Assembly (NCBI GenBank): GCA_949358305.1
Contig: OX442314.1
Coordinates: 11,339,060-11,403,059, forward strand
Source: Strigamia acuminata
Lineage: Eukaryota > Arthropoda > Chilopoda > Geophilomorpha > Linotaeniidae
Direction of reading: 5' to 3'
DNA length: 64,000 nt
A program made the position numbers and the translations under genes. Position 1 is the first letter of the stretch. Every line of letters begins with the position of its first letter. Of the stretch, positions 35,240-46,768 are shown piece after piece. A model generated the notes under the pieces. The model searched no databases. It worked only from the letters and a program-made list of their open reading frames with translations, and had not been told where the DNA came from.

Positions 35240-35650
35240 TTTTTGGCTTTTATTAGCGAAATTCAGGCTTATTGTAGTGAAATTCAGGCTTATTGTAGTA
35301 AAATTCAGGTTTATTATAGTGAAATTCGGCTTATTGTAGTGAAATTCGGCTTATTGAAGTGAAATTCGGCTTATTGAAGTGAAATTCTGCATATTTTAGT
35401 AAAATTCTGGCTTATTTTGTTGAAATTTAGGCTTATTTTAATTAAATGCAGACTTATTTTAGTGAAATTAAGGTTTATTTTAGCGATACTTTGTTTATTT
35501 TAGTGAAATTAAGGCTTATTTTAGCGATACTTTGCTTATTTTAGTGAAATTAAGGCTTATTTTAGCGATACTTTGCTTATTTTAATGAAATTCTGGCTTA
35601 TTTCGGTAAAAATGATAATTATTTTGGAAATTCAAGCTTACTTTAGCTTT
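35240..35650 (+). repeat. 21-bp minisatellite, GTGAAATT family, array 2
   Basis: About 19 copies of the same GTGAAATTCAGGC plus TTATTGTA/TTATTTTA unit as 33585-34185. One sub-block shows a higher-order repeat of about 41 bp (TTTAGCGATACTTTGC alternating with the base unit). Confidence 0.9.
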
Positions 35651-37419
35651 AAAATGTTTAATTTTGTCTGAAAAGATTTGATTTTGTCGGGAAAATTGTT
35701 TAAATTGTTAAATACTTCAGAACTAGAGGACTAATGATTGCATGATGTCTAGTAATGAAGGGTAATTACAGGGTTTGAATACATTGACTAGGAATTAAAA
35801 ATTTATTATTTAAGGCGTAAAATGGTTGCAAAATGATATTTAATTTTCAATTTTTATTTGTTCGTATCAATTTAATGCTCTAATTGGCTATTGAATTCCA
35901 CAATTTAGTTTATTTCACTTTTCTTAACAATTTTTTTCATTTCTTAATTTATTTACGGATTGTTAAATGCAGTGTCTTTACACGGGTAACAAAATTATTA
36001 TGGCGCTCTGCATGGATAAGTTTACCTTTAAATGATAATTTTTTTTTGCACTTTAAAACGGGTTTGAGGATTTCATTGAAGGTGAGGATAAATGCGGAGA
36101 ATATAATTGTAATTTAGTGTTATTTATTGAGTCGAATTTTTTTTTCCTTGAAAATATTTTCCGTTTTTAAATAATTAACGAATTTCATTGAATATTTAAA
36201 CATTTTCGATCCGACGAAAGCAGGAAATTAAATAAATTTTTTTCTACTAATTTTTGGGGTATTATTATTATTACAGAACTAAATATTTACATTTATAGGT
36301 CGGTAAATTGTACGGTTGAAAAATGATAATAAACCATAAGCTTGGAATACGTAAAGATGACATTTGGCAATGCGAGTGTCATTCGAGATTAGAAGAAAGA
36401 AAAAGAAAAAGTGAAGGAAGTGAATATGTAATTTTTGAATTTTTTATAAGAGAAGAGGTGCTGATGTTATAGAACTGAGGTGTTTTTTTTTTCTTTTTCT
36501 TTTTCTTCATTCCACGGCCAAATGTACGTGTCAATCTCGTGTCTCATTACGATTTGTTAAGACGAGGAAGAAAATGGTGCAAGTTTAAAAAAAAAAAGGT
36601 GAAATGTTGGGATTGATACACCTTAAAAGGCGTAAGAGTTCTCAAATTCAATTTAGCACTTTTCAGTTAGAATGTGAAAATGTTCAGTTTTGACATTTGT
36701 CACCTTCATTCTCATTTCTAAGTTTAAAAAAAAAAAATACATAAATCACTAACCAAGTTTGAAAAATGTCCATTTTAAAACTCCTCTCACTTTAATGGTT
36801 ATTTATGCAATTTTGATTATTTAACATGAAATGAAACCCCAAAAAAATAAACAAAAATTTTAAAAAATGTATATATATATAAAAAAAAAAAAATTTAAAT
36901 TTTATTTGAAGCCGACACCCACACACTTTTATTACTCCCAGACCGATTCGTAAACCATATTTTTTCCCTTCGGAAAATAAAAATATTGGAATGAAACAAA
37001 CGGCGTGCACACGGAGGCCATTTTCGCAGTGAAGATGAATAGGGCCGAGTGTTTTGAGATGGAAAATAGATGCAAGAAGGAATCGACTAAAGTTAAGATA
37101 TGAGTTTGACGAGGAAGAGGAAAGGCAAGGCGTGTGTGAAATTGGAAAGATATTGATCCCTGCAAGACCCCTGATTGGAAAGGGCGAACGAACGAACGAA
37201 CGAACGAACGAGGCTTCTCTGCACAGCGCAGCACATACACACTGATATATAGAAACGAGGCAAGTTTTATTAATTTCTCTACAGGCCGCCGCCCAATTGC
37301 AAACTGGGCCGACTCGGCTCGGGCATATTGGTTCTCTTTCACCCTCCACTCGCTGTGTATATTTCCATTTGGCGTACAGACAGTCGTTATTTTTTTTTCT
37401 TTTTATATATATTCCCTCG
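35651..37419. other. AT-rich non-coding DNA
   Basis: Mostly AT-rich with homopolymer runs. A (CGAA)n microsatellite lies at 37185-37211. The 220-codon minus-strand open frame 36792-37454 has no domain likeness, lies over this microsatellite and A/T runs, and is not called as a gene. Confidence 0.5.
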
Positions 37420-38180
37420 CATCCGCCTTGTAGCCCTAGCCATGACGCGCCCATCAGCCCATTTTCGTGAACCCCTTTCGCTCATATCTGCATCTTCCGT
37501 TTTCCCCCCTCGGTGTCTTCCTGGTGCACGAACGGCATTGCGAGGCGTCAAAGGCTTAAAAATGCTCGTTCGGTTGCAAAGGGTTGCGACGAGGGGGCGT
37601 GACAGGCTGGAAAACGGTGACGTGGAGGGTCCACGCCCACTCGCATCGGACTGCGCGTCCATTGGCTGGCGACGGCACGCGACAAGGGCCCCGATTGGTG
37701 GTCACTGCGCGGCGCACGCGGGTCGCGAACCATGGCTGCAGGTTGAAGCGAAAACAAAACCCCGTTAGTACGAAGAGTGGCGGTCGCGTGCTGCTGATAT
37801 GACGAGGGCGGAGGCTGCGGCGCATCGGCTGGCCGAGGGCATCTTGGGAAGGGGAGAAGCCGCCTTGGTCCAATGGCGTCGCTGCCGGAAGGTAATGAGC
37901 ATCTTGGCAGTGCGTGCGCCCGTAGGGAGGTTGGAGAAGTAAGGTTGTGTGTTGGGGGGTGGGGGTGGGGGGGGGGCAGAGACGCGCGCCTCGTCTTGTT
38001 GTGTTTGCGTTGGCCGGGAGCAGCAAACGGGATTACAAAGTGAAGGAGAAATGCAGAGTAGATTTTTGGATGTGATCCATTTTTAATCTGCTGCATTTTC
38101 TCATTACTTTTTGCCAACCTTGAGCTACGCGCACAAATTCTTGGCTGAGGTGTGGTCGGTCTCTGGTTGACGTGCACCCG
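37420..38180. promoter_or_regulatory. CpG-dense block, possible promoter
   Basis: Much richer in GC and CpG than its surroundings: I count about 24 CpG in 37561-37740. It holds ATTGG boxes on the plus strand near 37659 and 37694, CCAAT at 37870, TGACGTGG at about 37618, and a G-run (37954-37976) able to form a quadruplex. An exon-like start at 37873-37891 (ATGGCGTCGCTGCCGGAAG followed by GTAATG) follows. No downstream exon was found, so a promoter is inference. Confidence 0.4.
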
Positions 38181-40764
38181 GCGTTCGAAATAATTGAAAA
38201 AGAGAATTGTTAATGAGTTTGTGTGTGTATAAACAAGAAAGTGAGTTTTAATTGCATCTGGAGTGTTTTTTTTTTTTGTTTTTTTTTTTGTTTTTTGGGG
38301 GATTGTATTTTCTCTGTTTCTGTTTTGTGATAATTAGTTTGTTTTAAAAATATGCGGATTTGTTTGGGGGGTTTTGGGGAATTTTATTTTTAAATTTTGG
38401 TTCTTCTAATCCGCATCATTGGAGGATTAAAGAGGTAGCTTGCGACTCGCTTTCGATCCTGTCACAAAGATTAATGCTGGAAACTGGCAATGGAGCATAT
38501 CGACACCTGTCTCCATTCGTTCATCCATCAGACTGATGACATTCCGTTGTTTTTTCCTATACTTTTTTAAGGGAAAAACAAGAAGAAAAAAATTACCTTT
38601 GAAAGAAGCAAACTCGCACTTGACTGCATGACTTGGTAACAATGCAGGGAAGTTTTGTAAGCGAGGAATAATGTGTATACGAGAAGTCAAGCGTGCAGCA
38701 TGCACATACTTCTTAATTTATAAATAAATGCGATATATAAAATTAATCAATCCAATAAAATATATATAAAATTTGGAAATAATAATTTCTGTAGCAACGT
38801 AATTTAAATATATTTCGTAAAACGTCTAGAACGTGGGTGTTCCATTTCCAGTAATTTTGCCAATTGAACACCCGCGTTCTATTGGAGGATTCACGGTATA
38901 TATATAAAAAAATATATAGAAATTGGATTCGCAGATGGAGATTTGGAAAAAAAATTGTTTCGTTTGCAAAGCCACCAACTGACCTCATCACGTGAGTTGG
39001 AAACGATGCAACGCGATTGGTCGAAACAGTCGCCAAGGCTGTTTTCTCTTGAATATATTTAACCGACTTGCCTCCACCACCCTTCTCTCGCCATCGTCTT
39101 CGTGCACACCCTGAAGGGACAGTGTGTTAGCGTATAATTGAATTTTTCCCTTTCTAATTCCGTGCGTGAAGAGAGCCGCATGAAAGCCCTATTCCTTTTA
39201 CCTCCCCCTCACCTCATTTCAGTCCAGGCGCACTTGTTGATTTTAAAAGAATGAAAAGAACTCGAGGATGAATGTGGAAAAAATAGACCAAACCCATCCC
39301 TCATTCTCATTCTCATTCCAATTCCTTTGCCTTTTTTCTTTATTTCATCCCCCCCCCCGTCTCCCCCTCCCGTCTCCAACCATCCTCTGCTACCAACTTT
39401 TGGCAGTGAAAGATGTTGAGGGTTTTTTCTTCTTCTTTCCTTTCTTCTCCTTAATTTCCTTTGACTTCTTTTTCCTGTGCCTTAAGCAAGGTGTTGTTTG
39501 GCTTTGCTTATATGCAGGTGTTGGTGACAATTTTTAAAAATATTTTATTTTTTTTTTTTGGGTAAAAAGTTGCAAGTTTGTAGTAAGGGGGGTCAAAAGA
39601 GGACGGGGAGGGGACAGAATGCTGATGGTTCCTCGTTAGCATGCTTAACAAGGCGGTTTGGTTTCAACGCGAAGAAATGTCATCTCCATGGAAACTGTGC
39701 ATGGACCACACGTGTTTATCCCTCGTTTTTTTACTTTTGGTATTTTTTTTTTAAGGGTGGTGGTGGATGGGGGGGGCAAAGATGTAACTTGTAAGCACGG
39801 AAGCACGCGCCATCAGTTGCTAAGATGCAGGAGGAGTAAAATCCCCAAAGATGAAAGCAAAAGCTGAGACGTCAGTTTTGAAAAGTTAAAGAGAAAGGAA
39901 GAGAAAATGAAAAAATATTTTTTTTTTGTTATATATAAATTTGGGGAGGGAGAAATCATTATATTTTTTATTTTTTTTTTTATTTTTTGGGAAAGTCGAC
40001 GAATGATGATTCGACAACCCCAGGGCCGGACAGAGATGAGGATGGAGTCTCATTATCTCTGGGGTTCTAAGTTACATCGGGGATCTCCCTCATGAGTGGT
40101 AGATTTATGTATGCGAGATGGAAATTTTTGTTATTCGCAATCTGAATTCATGTTGTGTATACATTTTATAGACTTGAGTACATTTGAATAATTTATTCCT
40201 TCCTAGGCACAGAGACCAAATCAATGGTTCGTAAAACGAAGCATAGAAAAAAATTATTTAAAACTTTTGCTGTTGGTTTTTTTATTTTTTTTATTTTTTT
40301 TTTATTTGTTGGAGAAGTAAAAGACAAATATATCTTACGGTTTCAGCATCACGTTAGAGTGGGTAACTTACTTTTAAAAGTTTGAGATGGTTTTAGTTAA
40401 TTATTAAGTTGGAAAATTGTTAAAGCTGTGAAAAAATGACAGTTTATGGTGTTGTGGTTGTATCAAGTTGAAATATAAATAAACAAATATAAAATATGCT
40501 CGTTGCTGCCAGGAGAAAATAACATGGTATTCTATCGAAACCTTTTTTCTCAGATTTATGTGATTCCGAACGTATTTCCCTGTGTTGATTTTGTAATGAT
40601 TTTTTATTTCACCACAGTTGAAGTTCTACTGTTTTTTTTTTAAAGTGAAAATATAGATAAAACAATGCTCTTTCAAGCTAGTTTCTTTTTTTTCCATCAA
40701 AGTTTACTCATTATTTTGCTAAAGCACTTTATTATGACATTTTCAGTTTAAGGTGGTCATGATT
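38181..40764. other. non-coding DNA
   Basis: Alternates T/G-rich low-complexity DNA with GC-richer pieces (38410-38700, 39000-39290, 39590-39860). A hairpin at 38826-38884 is listed separately. No gene recognised. Confidence 0.45.
38826..38884. repeat. hairpin with 16-bp arms
   Basis: TAGAACGTGGGTGTTC on the left and GAACACCCGCGTTCTA on the right pair with one G:T-type mismatch around a loop of about 22 nt. Confidence 0.75.
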
Positions 40765-40925
40765 CCAAAAGTACGGTATTGTTTCCGTGTTTTCATGACG
40801 TTCAGACTTCGTTTCTTACATTAAACAAATGTAACAAACGAAAAATCGAAATTGTAATTGCTGACAAAAATGGCAGTTTTGAATAATAGCCGCGGCTCTT
40901 AATCGATATAAGATACGATATGCTA
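40765..40925 (+). repeat. second copy of the repeat inside the 28750-29236 element
   Basis: Long near-identical blocks such as GAAATTGTAATTGCTGACAA and AATGGCAGTTTTGAATAA, then AGCCGCGGCTCTTAATCGAT, are shared in order with 28935-29095 on the same strand. No hAT ends or target duplication are visible here, so it is a fragment. Confidence 0.85.
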
Positions 40926-41790
40926 TTTTTGTATGGGGAGATTAAGACTAAGACTAAGCCGCTTTGCGAACGCCGTTAGTGATTTGAAAAATTAAGATAT
41001 ACAAATTCAGCACCTTGTTACACATAATTTTTGGTTTTAATTCCGTCGTTAAGAACGTCATGACGTTAGTTATCGACGTTGTATAGTGAGACCGGCCCTG
41101 GAGTTGAAATTCTAATTTAGACAGATATTGATTTATAATTTAACGAGGAAAAAAATCAATTTGGTGTGTCTAGTTCTGCAACCTCATGCGCTTTAAAATT
41201 TAGATTTTTACTTTAATTTAACGAATGCGGATAAGGCATCTTATAAATGCGAGATGCACACGTTAATTGGATGTTAGGCTCCATAAAATTTTATTGGAGA
41301 TTGATTAGCAATTTTTGTAATTGATAATTAAAAAGCAATTTAGGAAATTATTTCGCAGCGCTGCCATATTTTTGCACATTAATTCGAGTCACATTGATGC
41401 TTTAAGATCTTAAAATTTGTAATATTCTTGCAGCAGTTGAATTTTTAAATTGTTTTTAAGTTTTGGCTTTATAAATGGAGTGAAAGAGTGTGAATGCAGG
41501 TGGTGATTGCGACGGGCAAGGCAAAAATATGAAGGAATAGGGTATGTTGGGTCGAATGAAGATGGAAGAGGCGCACGGGCTTGCAGGAATTATGGGAAAT
41601 CGGGCTGCATGAGGCAAATTGGAAGATCCAACTCGGATCGAAGTCTGATCAAGCTTTGATCAAATTGGAGTCAAATTTCTTGATTTAATTAAGTTTTTTC
41701 TATGGGTTTCGTCGAAGACGGATCTTTATTTAAAAAGCTGATTTATGCTATTGAAATAATGTGATTGTTTAAGTGTTTTAAGCAATTAGA
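40926..41790. other. non-coding DNA
   Basis: Nothing recognised. CCGGCCCTGG at about 41092-41101 matches the end of the MITE family seen at 2737-2909 and may be a remnant of one terminus. Confidence 0.4.
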
Positions 41791-42121
41791 AATACAACAA
41801 ATTTATTAAGAGCAATTAGTAATTCAATAATTGATAATAAAAACAATTGTGAATTCAAAAATTGAAATAAATAATAATTGTGAGTTCAAAAATTGAAAAG
41901 AAAAACAATTGTGAATTCAACAATTGATTAAAAAATAATTGAGAATTCAACAATTGATGTAAAATGATTGTGAATTCAACAATTGATGTAAAACAATTGC
42001 AAGAATAACAATTTGAAATGTAAAAATTTATTATAACAATTAGAAATACAGCAACAGTTGATGAATAAGCATTTGAAATGTAACAATTGATGAATAGCAA
42101 TAGGAAATGCAACAATTGGAT
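41791..42121 (+). repeat. CAATTG/GAATTC minisatellite, interrupted by the copia element
   Basis: Variable copies of GTGAATTCAACAATTGATG with TAAAA, about 25-29 bp. The array resumes at 46975-47008 after the retrotransposon (CTAACAATTGATGAAAAACA), so the element inserted inside it. Confidence 0.85.
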
Positions 42122-42327
42122 TGTTATGCTGGGGCATCACGTTGAAATAAAGGAGAGGTTTTTAAAGTGGAAAACAAAACACACGTCTTTACTCGTGGGT
42201 AAAATACAAGCAAGTGAGGAGTAATACAAAATTGTCATGGTAACGCTTTTACAACAATGTAACAGTATGATATAGCAGTAACACGTTCTTAACAATGAAC
42301 TCAACATCACATTAACATAACTTAACA
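42122..42327 (-). repeat. 3' LTR of the copia element
   Basis: 206 bp, starts TGTTA and ends TAACA, a perfect 5-bp terminal inverted repeat. It reads identical to 46769-46974. Confidence 0.95.
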
Positions 42328-42340
42328 TTACTTCCCCTGA
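42328..42340 (-). other. polypurine tract
   Basis: Read on the minus strand, TCAGGGGAAGTAA abuts the 3' LTR. This is the expected position and composition for the plus-strand DNA primer. Confidence 0.8.
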
Positions 42341-42346
42341 AACCCA

Positions 42347-45300
42347 TTATGCCCTGATAATTGGTTTCACACCTAATAATTCTCTGAAATTACTTAATTT
42401 CACTTTATCTAAAGGCTTTGTCAATAAATCAGCTTCATTGTTCTCGGTTGGAACAAATTCCAATTTGACTCGTTTCGCCTTTATCTGTTCTCTGATGTAG
42501 TGGTACCGGACGTCAATATGTTTTGATCTCCGGTTCTCCACATTGCTTTGTGCAAAAACTTTAGCTGGTTGGTTGTCGCATCTCATGATTGTTGGTCCTC
42601 CGATCAACGTTGACAAATCCAACTCTTCGATCAGTCGTCGCATCCATACAATGTCTTTCGAACAATTGCACATCGAGATGTACTCGGCTTCCATGCTGCT
42701 GGTGGCTACGACCTTCTGCTTGCTGCTCTGCCATATTACTAAATTCTCGGCTAGTTTCAGCAAAGTTCCGCTGTAAGATCTTCGGTTGATCTTGCAATTC
42801 GCCCAATCTGCGTCTGCGAATGCAGTCAAAAATCCTTTATTCTCATTGTAAACCAATCCGTGTTTCTTGGTTCCCGACAGATATCGTAGAATGCGTTTGG
42901 CCATTTGCCAGTGATTGGTTTTTGGTTTGCTGTTAAATTGTGCTAACACATTTACAGCGTGTGAAATGTCCGGTCTCGTACTGTTGGCCAAGTAAGATAA
43001 GCAGCCAATTACCTCTCTATAAGGCTCGACCGTCAGATCTTCAAATTCTTCTGGCTCTTTCTTATTGTTGTCAGTACATTTCACCATTGGTGTCGCCATT
43101 GGTTTTGAATCAGTCATGTTGAATCTCTTCAGGATTTTCTCAACATATTTTTCTTGCGTTAAAAACATGTTTCCGTTTTTATCCCGTCCAAATTCGATTC
43201 CTAACATGTACTTCAGAGTTCCAAGTTCTTTGATTTCAAAACATTTACGCAGTCTCTTTTTGATTTCTCGACACATGTTTTCTGATTGTCCGGCTATCAC
43301 CATGTCGTCGACGTAAACCCCGATAATTCCGCGTTCGTTTCCTATTTGAATCCAATAAACACACGCGTCGGAAAAACAACGTTTGAAACCCTGTTTCTCG
43401 AGTTCCTCGTCCAACTTGTCATTCCACGCACGTCCTGATTGTTTTAATCCGTATAACGACTTGATTAGTCTGCACACTTTGTTTTTCCATTTTCCCACTA
43501 AGCCTTCGGGAATTTCCATGTAGACTTCTTCTTCGAGTATACCATTTAAGTATGCTGTCGTTACATCAACTTGTTCCAACACCCAACCCAAAATTACAGC
43601 TATAGCAATTATGAGTCGCATTGTCGCAATTCCGGCCACTGGAGAATATGTCTCGGTATAATCATGACCGTAGCGCTGTGTAAATCCTTTGGCAACTAAG
43701 CGCGCTTTATACCGCTCAACTGAACCATCTGGGTTTTGTTTGACTCGAAACACCCATTTACAGCCAATCGCTTTGCTGTCTTTTGGTAAATCCGTAATCT
43801 CCCATGTTTCATTCTTGTGTAAGCTGTTTAATTCGTCATCTATTGCGGTTTGCCATTTCGTTGCGTCCTTGGAATTCAATGCCTCTTGGTAGGTAGAAGG
43901 TTCTTCAAAATGACAAAACATTGCTGTTCCTATCAAATCCTCTTCATCTTCCTCCTCAGCATCTTCCGTTTCTGCAACTTCCGGTTCCGCTTGTTGTTGC
44001 ACCTGACTTCGGAGAATCATCTTTGTTGGTTCGTACTGTTTTTGAACGGCTTCAGCTTTTGTCGGTCGTCCACGTTTTGGTTTTGCCGCTGGCGGAACTT
44101 GTTTCGGTTCGTCGAAAGTGAGAGTCATTACTTCCTTCGCGTCCAGTTCATCCGTTTCGTTGAATCCGAATTCATTTTCTTTGAACACGACGTCACGTGA
44201 AGTCATCACTTTTCTTTTCTTGGTATTCCACAACCGATATGTCTTCTCCCCGGCTGAATACCCAAGAAATATGCATTTTTCTCCGCGATTGTCCAATTTT
44301 CTTCTTTTGGCCGCGGGAACGTGCATCACTGCATTGCAGCCAAACACTCTTAAGTGTTTCACGGATGGCGTTCGCCCGTACCAAACTTCATACGGCGTTT
44401 TCCCAGTGATTTGTGTCACTGTCCGGTTTCTCACGTAAACTGCAGTATTGACTGCTTCAGCCCAAAAATCTGCACCCAATTGCGTTTGGATCAAACTTGA
44501 CCGCACCAGATCCAGCAATGTCCGGTTTAATCTCTCAGAAATTCCATTTTGTTCTGGGGTGTACACTGCGGTGCGTTGATGAGAAATTCCTTTCTCCTTC
44601 AGGAAACGGTCAAATTCTTCGTTGCAGTATTCGAGCCCGTTATCCGTTCGCAAGGCTTTTATTTTCTTCCCCGTTTTTCTCTCCATTCTCGTCATGTAAT
44701 CTTGAAATTTTCCAAGCGCTTCAGATTTGTGGGTCAGAAAGTAGACATCTATTTTCCTTGACTTATCATCAATAAACGTAATGTAGTAACGATGCCCTCC
44801 CTTGCTCTTTGTTTGAAGTGGACCCGCAATGTCCGAATGGATCAAATCCAGTACTTCGGATGCCAACTTCCGTTCTTCCTTGTTGAATGGTTTTCGGGTG
44901 GATTTTCCTTGGAGACATGAATCACATTTGCTGATTGCATCTTTGTTGATCTCCAATCCCCTGACTTTGTCTTTTTCGGCCATCTTTTGTAGACTGTCCA
45001 AAGACACGTGCATGTATCTTTGATGCCAAATTTCGTTTTTGGTCGCTTCCGTTGTCGCCGTCATCCCGTGATGTGACGCCTCGTTGACCAGATACATTCT
45101 GTTTTCTCTCTTCGCTCGAAGAATCACGACATCCTTTGAATTCATCACGTTGCAAAATCCGTTCTTGAATGACAACCAGTAGCCTTTTGCTTCCAGTTGC
45201 GCGACGGAGAGTAAATTCATCGTCACTTCCGGCACGTAAAGTACTTCTTTTAAAATCGTTGGTACTGTCTGCCCATCGTACACGAAATCTACGTTGATGT

Positions 45301-46261
45301 CCCCTTGAGCTTCTACTTTGACCTTCTTTCCGTTTGCGATATTTATTTCCGCCACTTTGGGATTTTGAAGTTCCAAAAATTTCCCTTTCTGCGCTGTCAT
45401 GTGATGACTCGCTCCTGAATCGATCACCCAAACGTCCTTATCCGCTCGCGCCGCAAATGCCGACATAACATTGGCCTTCTTGTGGTCACTGGAATTCTTG
45501 GACTCAGCGCTTCTTTCCTTCTTGGGCTTGTGGCAGTCCCGCGCATAATGGCCAAATTTGTTACAATTGTAACATTTGATCTTTTTAAGATCACGTTGCT
45601 GTGGAATCTTGTTCGCAATTAGCACAGCCGAATCCCGTTTGGTATTGTCTGAAGTCTCTCTTCTTGAAGACTCCGCCAATATCATGTCTTTTATTTTGTT
45701 CGACGTGAAATCCGCTTTTGCAATCGTGTGTACTGACGTAATCAGTCCTTCGTATTCTTTGGTCAAACCACATAACATGGCCCAAGCCAAATCTGTGTCC
45801 CCGACCGTTTGGCCCGCATTCGTTAATCTCTCGGAGCATTCGGACACTCTCATGAGATACTTGTCCATATTTTCACCGGTCTGCTTCATTGTTGAATAAA
45901 GTTCTCGGCGGAGTTGGACGATGCGTAACGAGTTCGTCGGTTCGTAGACTTCTTTCAGTCGATCCCAAGCTTCTTTTGGACTTTGCAATCCCCGTATATG
46001 TGATTGCTGTTGTGTTTTGATTGTCAAACCAATTATTGAAAAAGCTTTATTTGTCAAATCAGCCAATTTCGTTGCATCGGCTTCAGTTTCTGTCCCGTCT
46101 ACTACTTTCCAAAGTTTCTTCTCGGTTAAAAGAAGCTTGACACTGAATGCCCAAGACAAATAGTTGGTACCATCCATTTTTTCTATCCCGTAGGAAGTAA
46201 TGCTAGATGAAGTCTCAGTCGTCATCTTGTCTCGGAAAATTTTCAAAATTGCAAATAGCAC
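42347..46261 (-). CDS. copia-type Gag-Pol polyprotein
   Basis: A single frame of 1,304 codons with no stop or frameshift, the normal copia layout. Numbering is from the first ATG; the true start may be M13 (MTTETSS, codon at 46225). Domains in order: Gag with a CCHC zinc knuckle (C230, C233, H238, C243); aspartic protease with DSGAS at 281-285; integrase with an HHCC zinc site (H413, H418, C446, C449) and a D,D35E triad (D477, D540, E576); reverse transcriptase with D899 and YVDD at 983-986; RNase H near DADWANC (about 1150). The integrase-before-RT order assigns it to Ty1/copia rather than Ty3/gypsy. Large open frames on the other strand here are shadows. Confidence 0.97.
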   Translation of the reverse strand: MLFAILKIFRDKMTTETSSSITSYGIEKMDGTNYLSWAFSVKLLLTEKKLWKVVDGTETEADATKLADLTNKAFSIIGLTIKTQQQSHIRGLQSPKEAWDRLKEVYEPTNSLRIVQLRRELYSTMKQTGENMDKYLMRVSECSERLTNAGQTVGDTDLAWAMLCGLTKEYEGLITSVHTIAKADFTSNKIKDMILAESSRRETSDNTKRDSAVLIANKIPQQRDLKKIKCYNCNKFGHYARDCHKPKKERSAESKNSSDHKKANVMSAFAARADKDVWVIDSGASHHMTAQKGKFLELQNPKVAEINIANGKKVKVEAQGDINVDFVYDGQTVPTILKEVLYVPEVTMNLLSVAQLEAKGYWLSFKNGFCNVMNSKDVVILRAKRENRMYLVNEASHHGMTATTEATKNEIWHQRYMHVSLDSLQKMAEKDKVRGLEINKDAISKCDSCLQGKSTRKPFNKEERKLASEVLDLIHSDIAGPLQTKSKGGHRYYITFIDDKSRKIDVYFLTHKSEALGKFQDYMTRMERKTGKKIKALRTDNGLEYCNEEFDRFLKEKGISHQRTAVYTPEQNGISERLNRTLLDLVRSSLIQTQLGADFWAEAVNTAVYVRNRTVTQITGKTPYEVWYGRTPSVKHLRVFGCNAVMHVPAAKRRKLDNRGEKCIFLGYSAGEKTYRLWNTKKRKVMTSRDVVFKENEFGFNETDELDAKEVMTLTFDEPKQVPPAAKPKRGRPTKAEAVQKQYEPTKMILRSQVQQQAEPEVAETEDAEEEDEEDLIGTAMFCHFEEPSTYQEALNSKDATKWQTAIDDELNSLHKNETWEITDLPKDSKAIGCKWVFRVKQNPDGSVERYKARLVAKGFTQRYGHDYTETYSPVAGIATMRLIIAIAVILGWVLEQVDVTTAYLNGILEEEVYMEIPEGLVGKWKNKVCRLIKSLYGLKQSGRAWNDKLDEELEKQGFKRCFSDACVYWIQIGNERGIIGVYVDDMVIAGQSENMCREIKKRLRKCFEIKELGTLKYMLGIEFGRDKNGNMFLTQEKYVEKILKRFNMTDSKPMATPMVKCTDNNKKEPEEFEDLTVEPYREVIGCLSYLANSTRPDISHAVNVLAQFNSKPKTNHWQMAKRILRYLSGTKKHGLVYNENKGFLTAFADADWANCKINRRSYSGTLLKLAENLVIWQSSKQKVVATSSMEAEYISMCNCSKDIVWMRRLIEELDLSTLIGGPTIMRCDNQPAKVFAQSNVENRRSKHIDVRYHYIREQIKAKRVKLEFVPTENNEADLLTKPLDKVKLSNFRELLGVKPIIRA

Positions 46262-46748
46262 AGACTGTTGTCAGTTTCAAACAATTTTCCCCCAAAATAG
46301 CAACAACAATTGAAACAAACTTAATGCTATCTTAAATCTACAACAAAGCTTCGTTGCGCAGATCCTAACAATACAAGTTTTAAACAATTGCATGCACAAA
46401 TAGTTCGTTTTGCTTCAATAATGGCGTCGTTTTCTTCTTGTTTCGGTTGCACGTGCAGTTCGAAAATGGCGTCGTTCGAATCCCGTTCGTTGCAAACTCG
46501 TTGAAAATTATGCCTTTCGTCCCTTATGGCTCATGAAGCTAATTACTAGTCGAAAATAACTCACAGTTCCCGACCTCGTTCTTTGCTACGCGTCCTCGTT
46601 CGATTTTAGGCCCGTCTTGCCACACGTTCGATTCCGCTCGATTCCACTCGTTCGAAACGTCCGTCTGACGTTCGTATCGTCTCGTCGTGTCGTCGAAACG
46701 TTCGTCTACCTTCCCGATATTCGTTGGACACACCCGCGCTGCTTAACG
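46262..46748 (-). other. 5' leader of the copia element
   Basis: About 490 bp between primer-binding site and Gag start. It is rich in repeated CGTTCG/CGAACG words and carries two copies of AATGGCGTCGTT. It should hold packaging and translation signals; none is identified. Confidence 0.6.
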
Positions 46749-46764
46749 TCCTGGACCCATAACC
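46749..46764 (-). other. primer-binding site, half-tRNA-iMet type
   Basis: The minus strand reads GGTTATGGGTCCAGGA, four bases inside the 5' LTR. It complements the anticodon-stem region of initiator tRNA-Met (ending CCCAUAACC) with two mismatches, as in Drosophila copia, rather than the tRNA 3' end. Confidence 0.85.
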
Positions 46765-46768
46765 AATT

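Noticed and set aside
36792-37454. 220-codon minus-strand open frame
   Set aside because: It runs through a (CGAA)n microsatellite and A/T runs, has no recognisable domain, and overlaps another open frame on the same DNA.
37548-38177. 209- and 156-codon minus-strand open frames
   Set aside because: They exist because the block is CpG-rich and stop-poor; two registers are open at once, and composition is Pro/Arg/His-rich without any domain.
44922-45431. 169-codon frame inside the copia element
   Set aside because: It is a shadow of the Gag-Pol frame in another register, as are the other open frames between 42500 and 45900.
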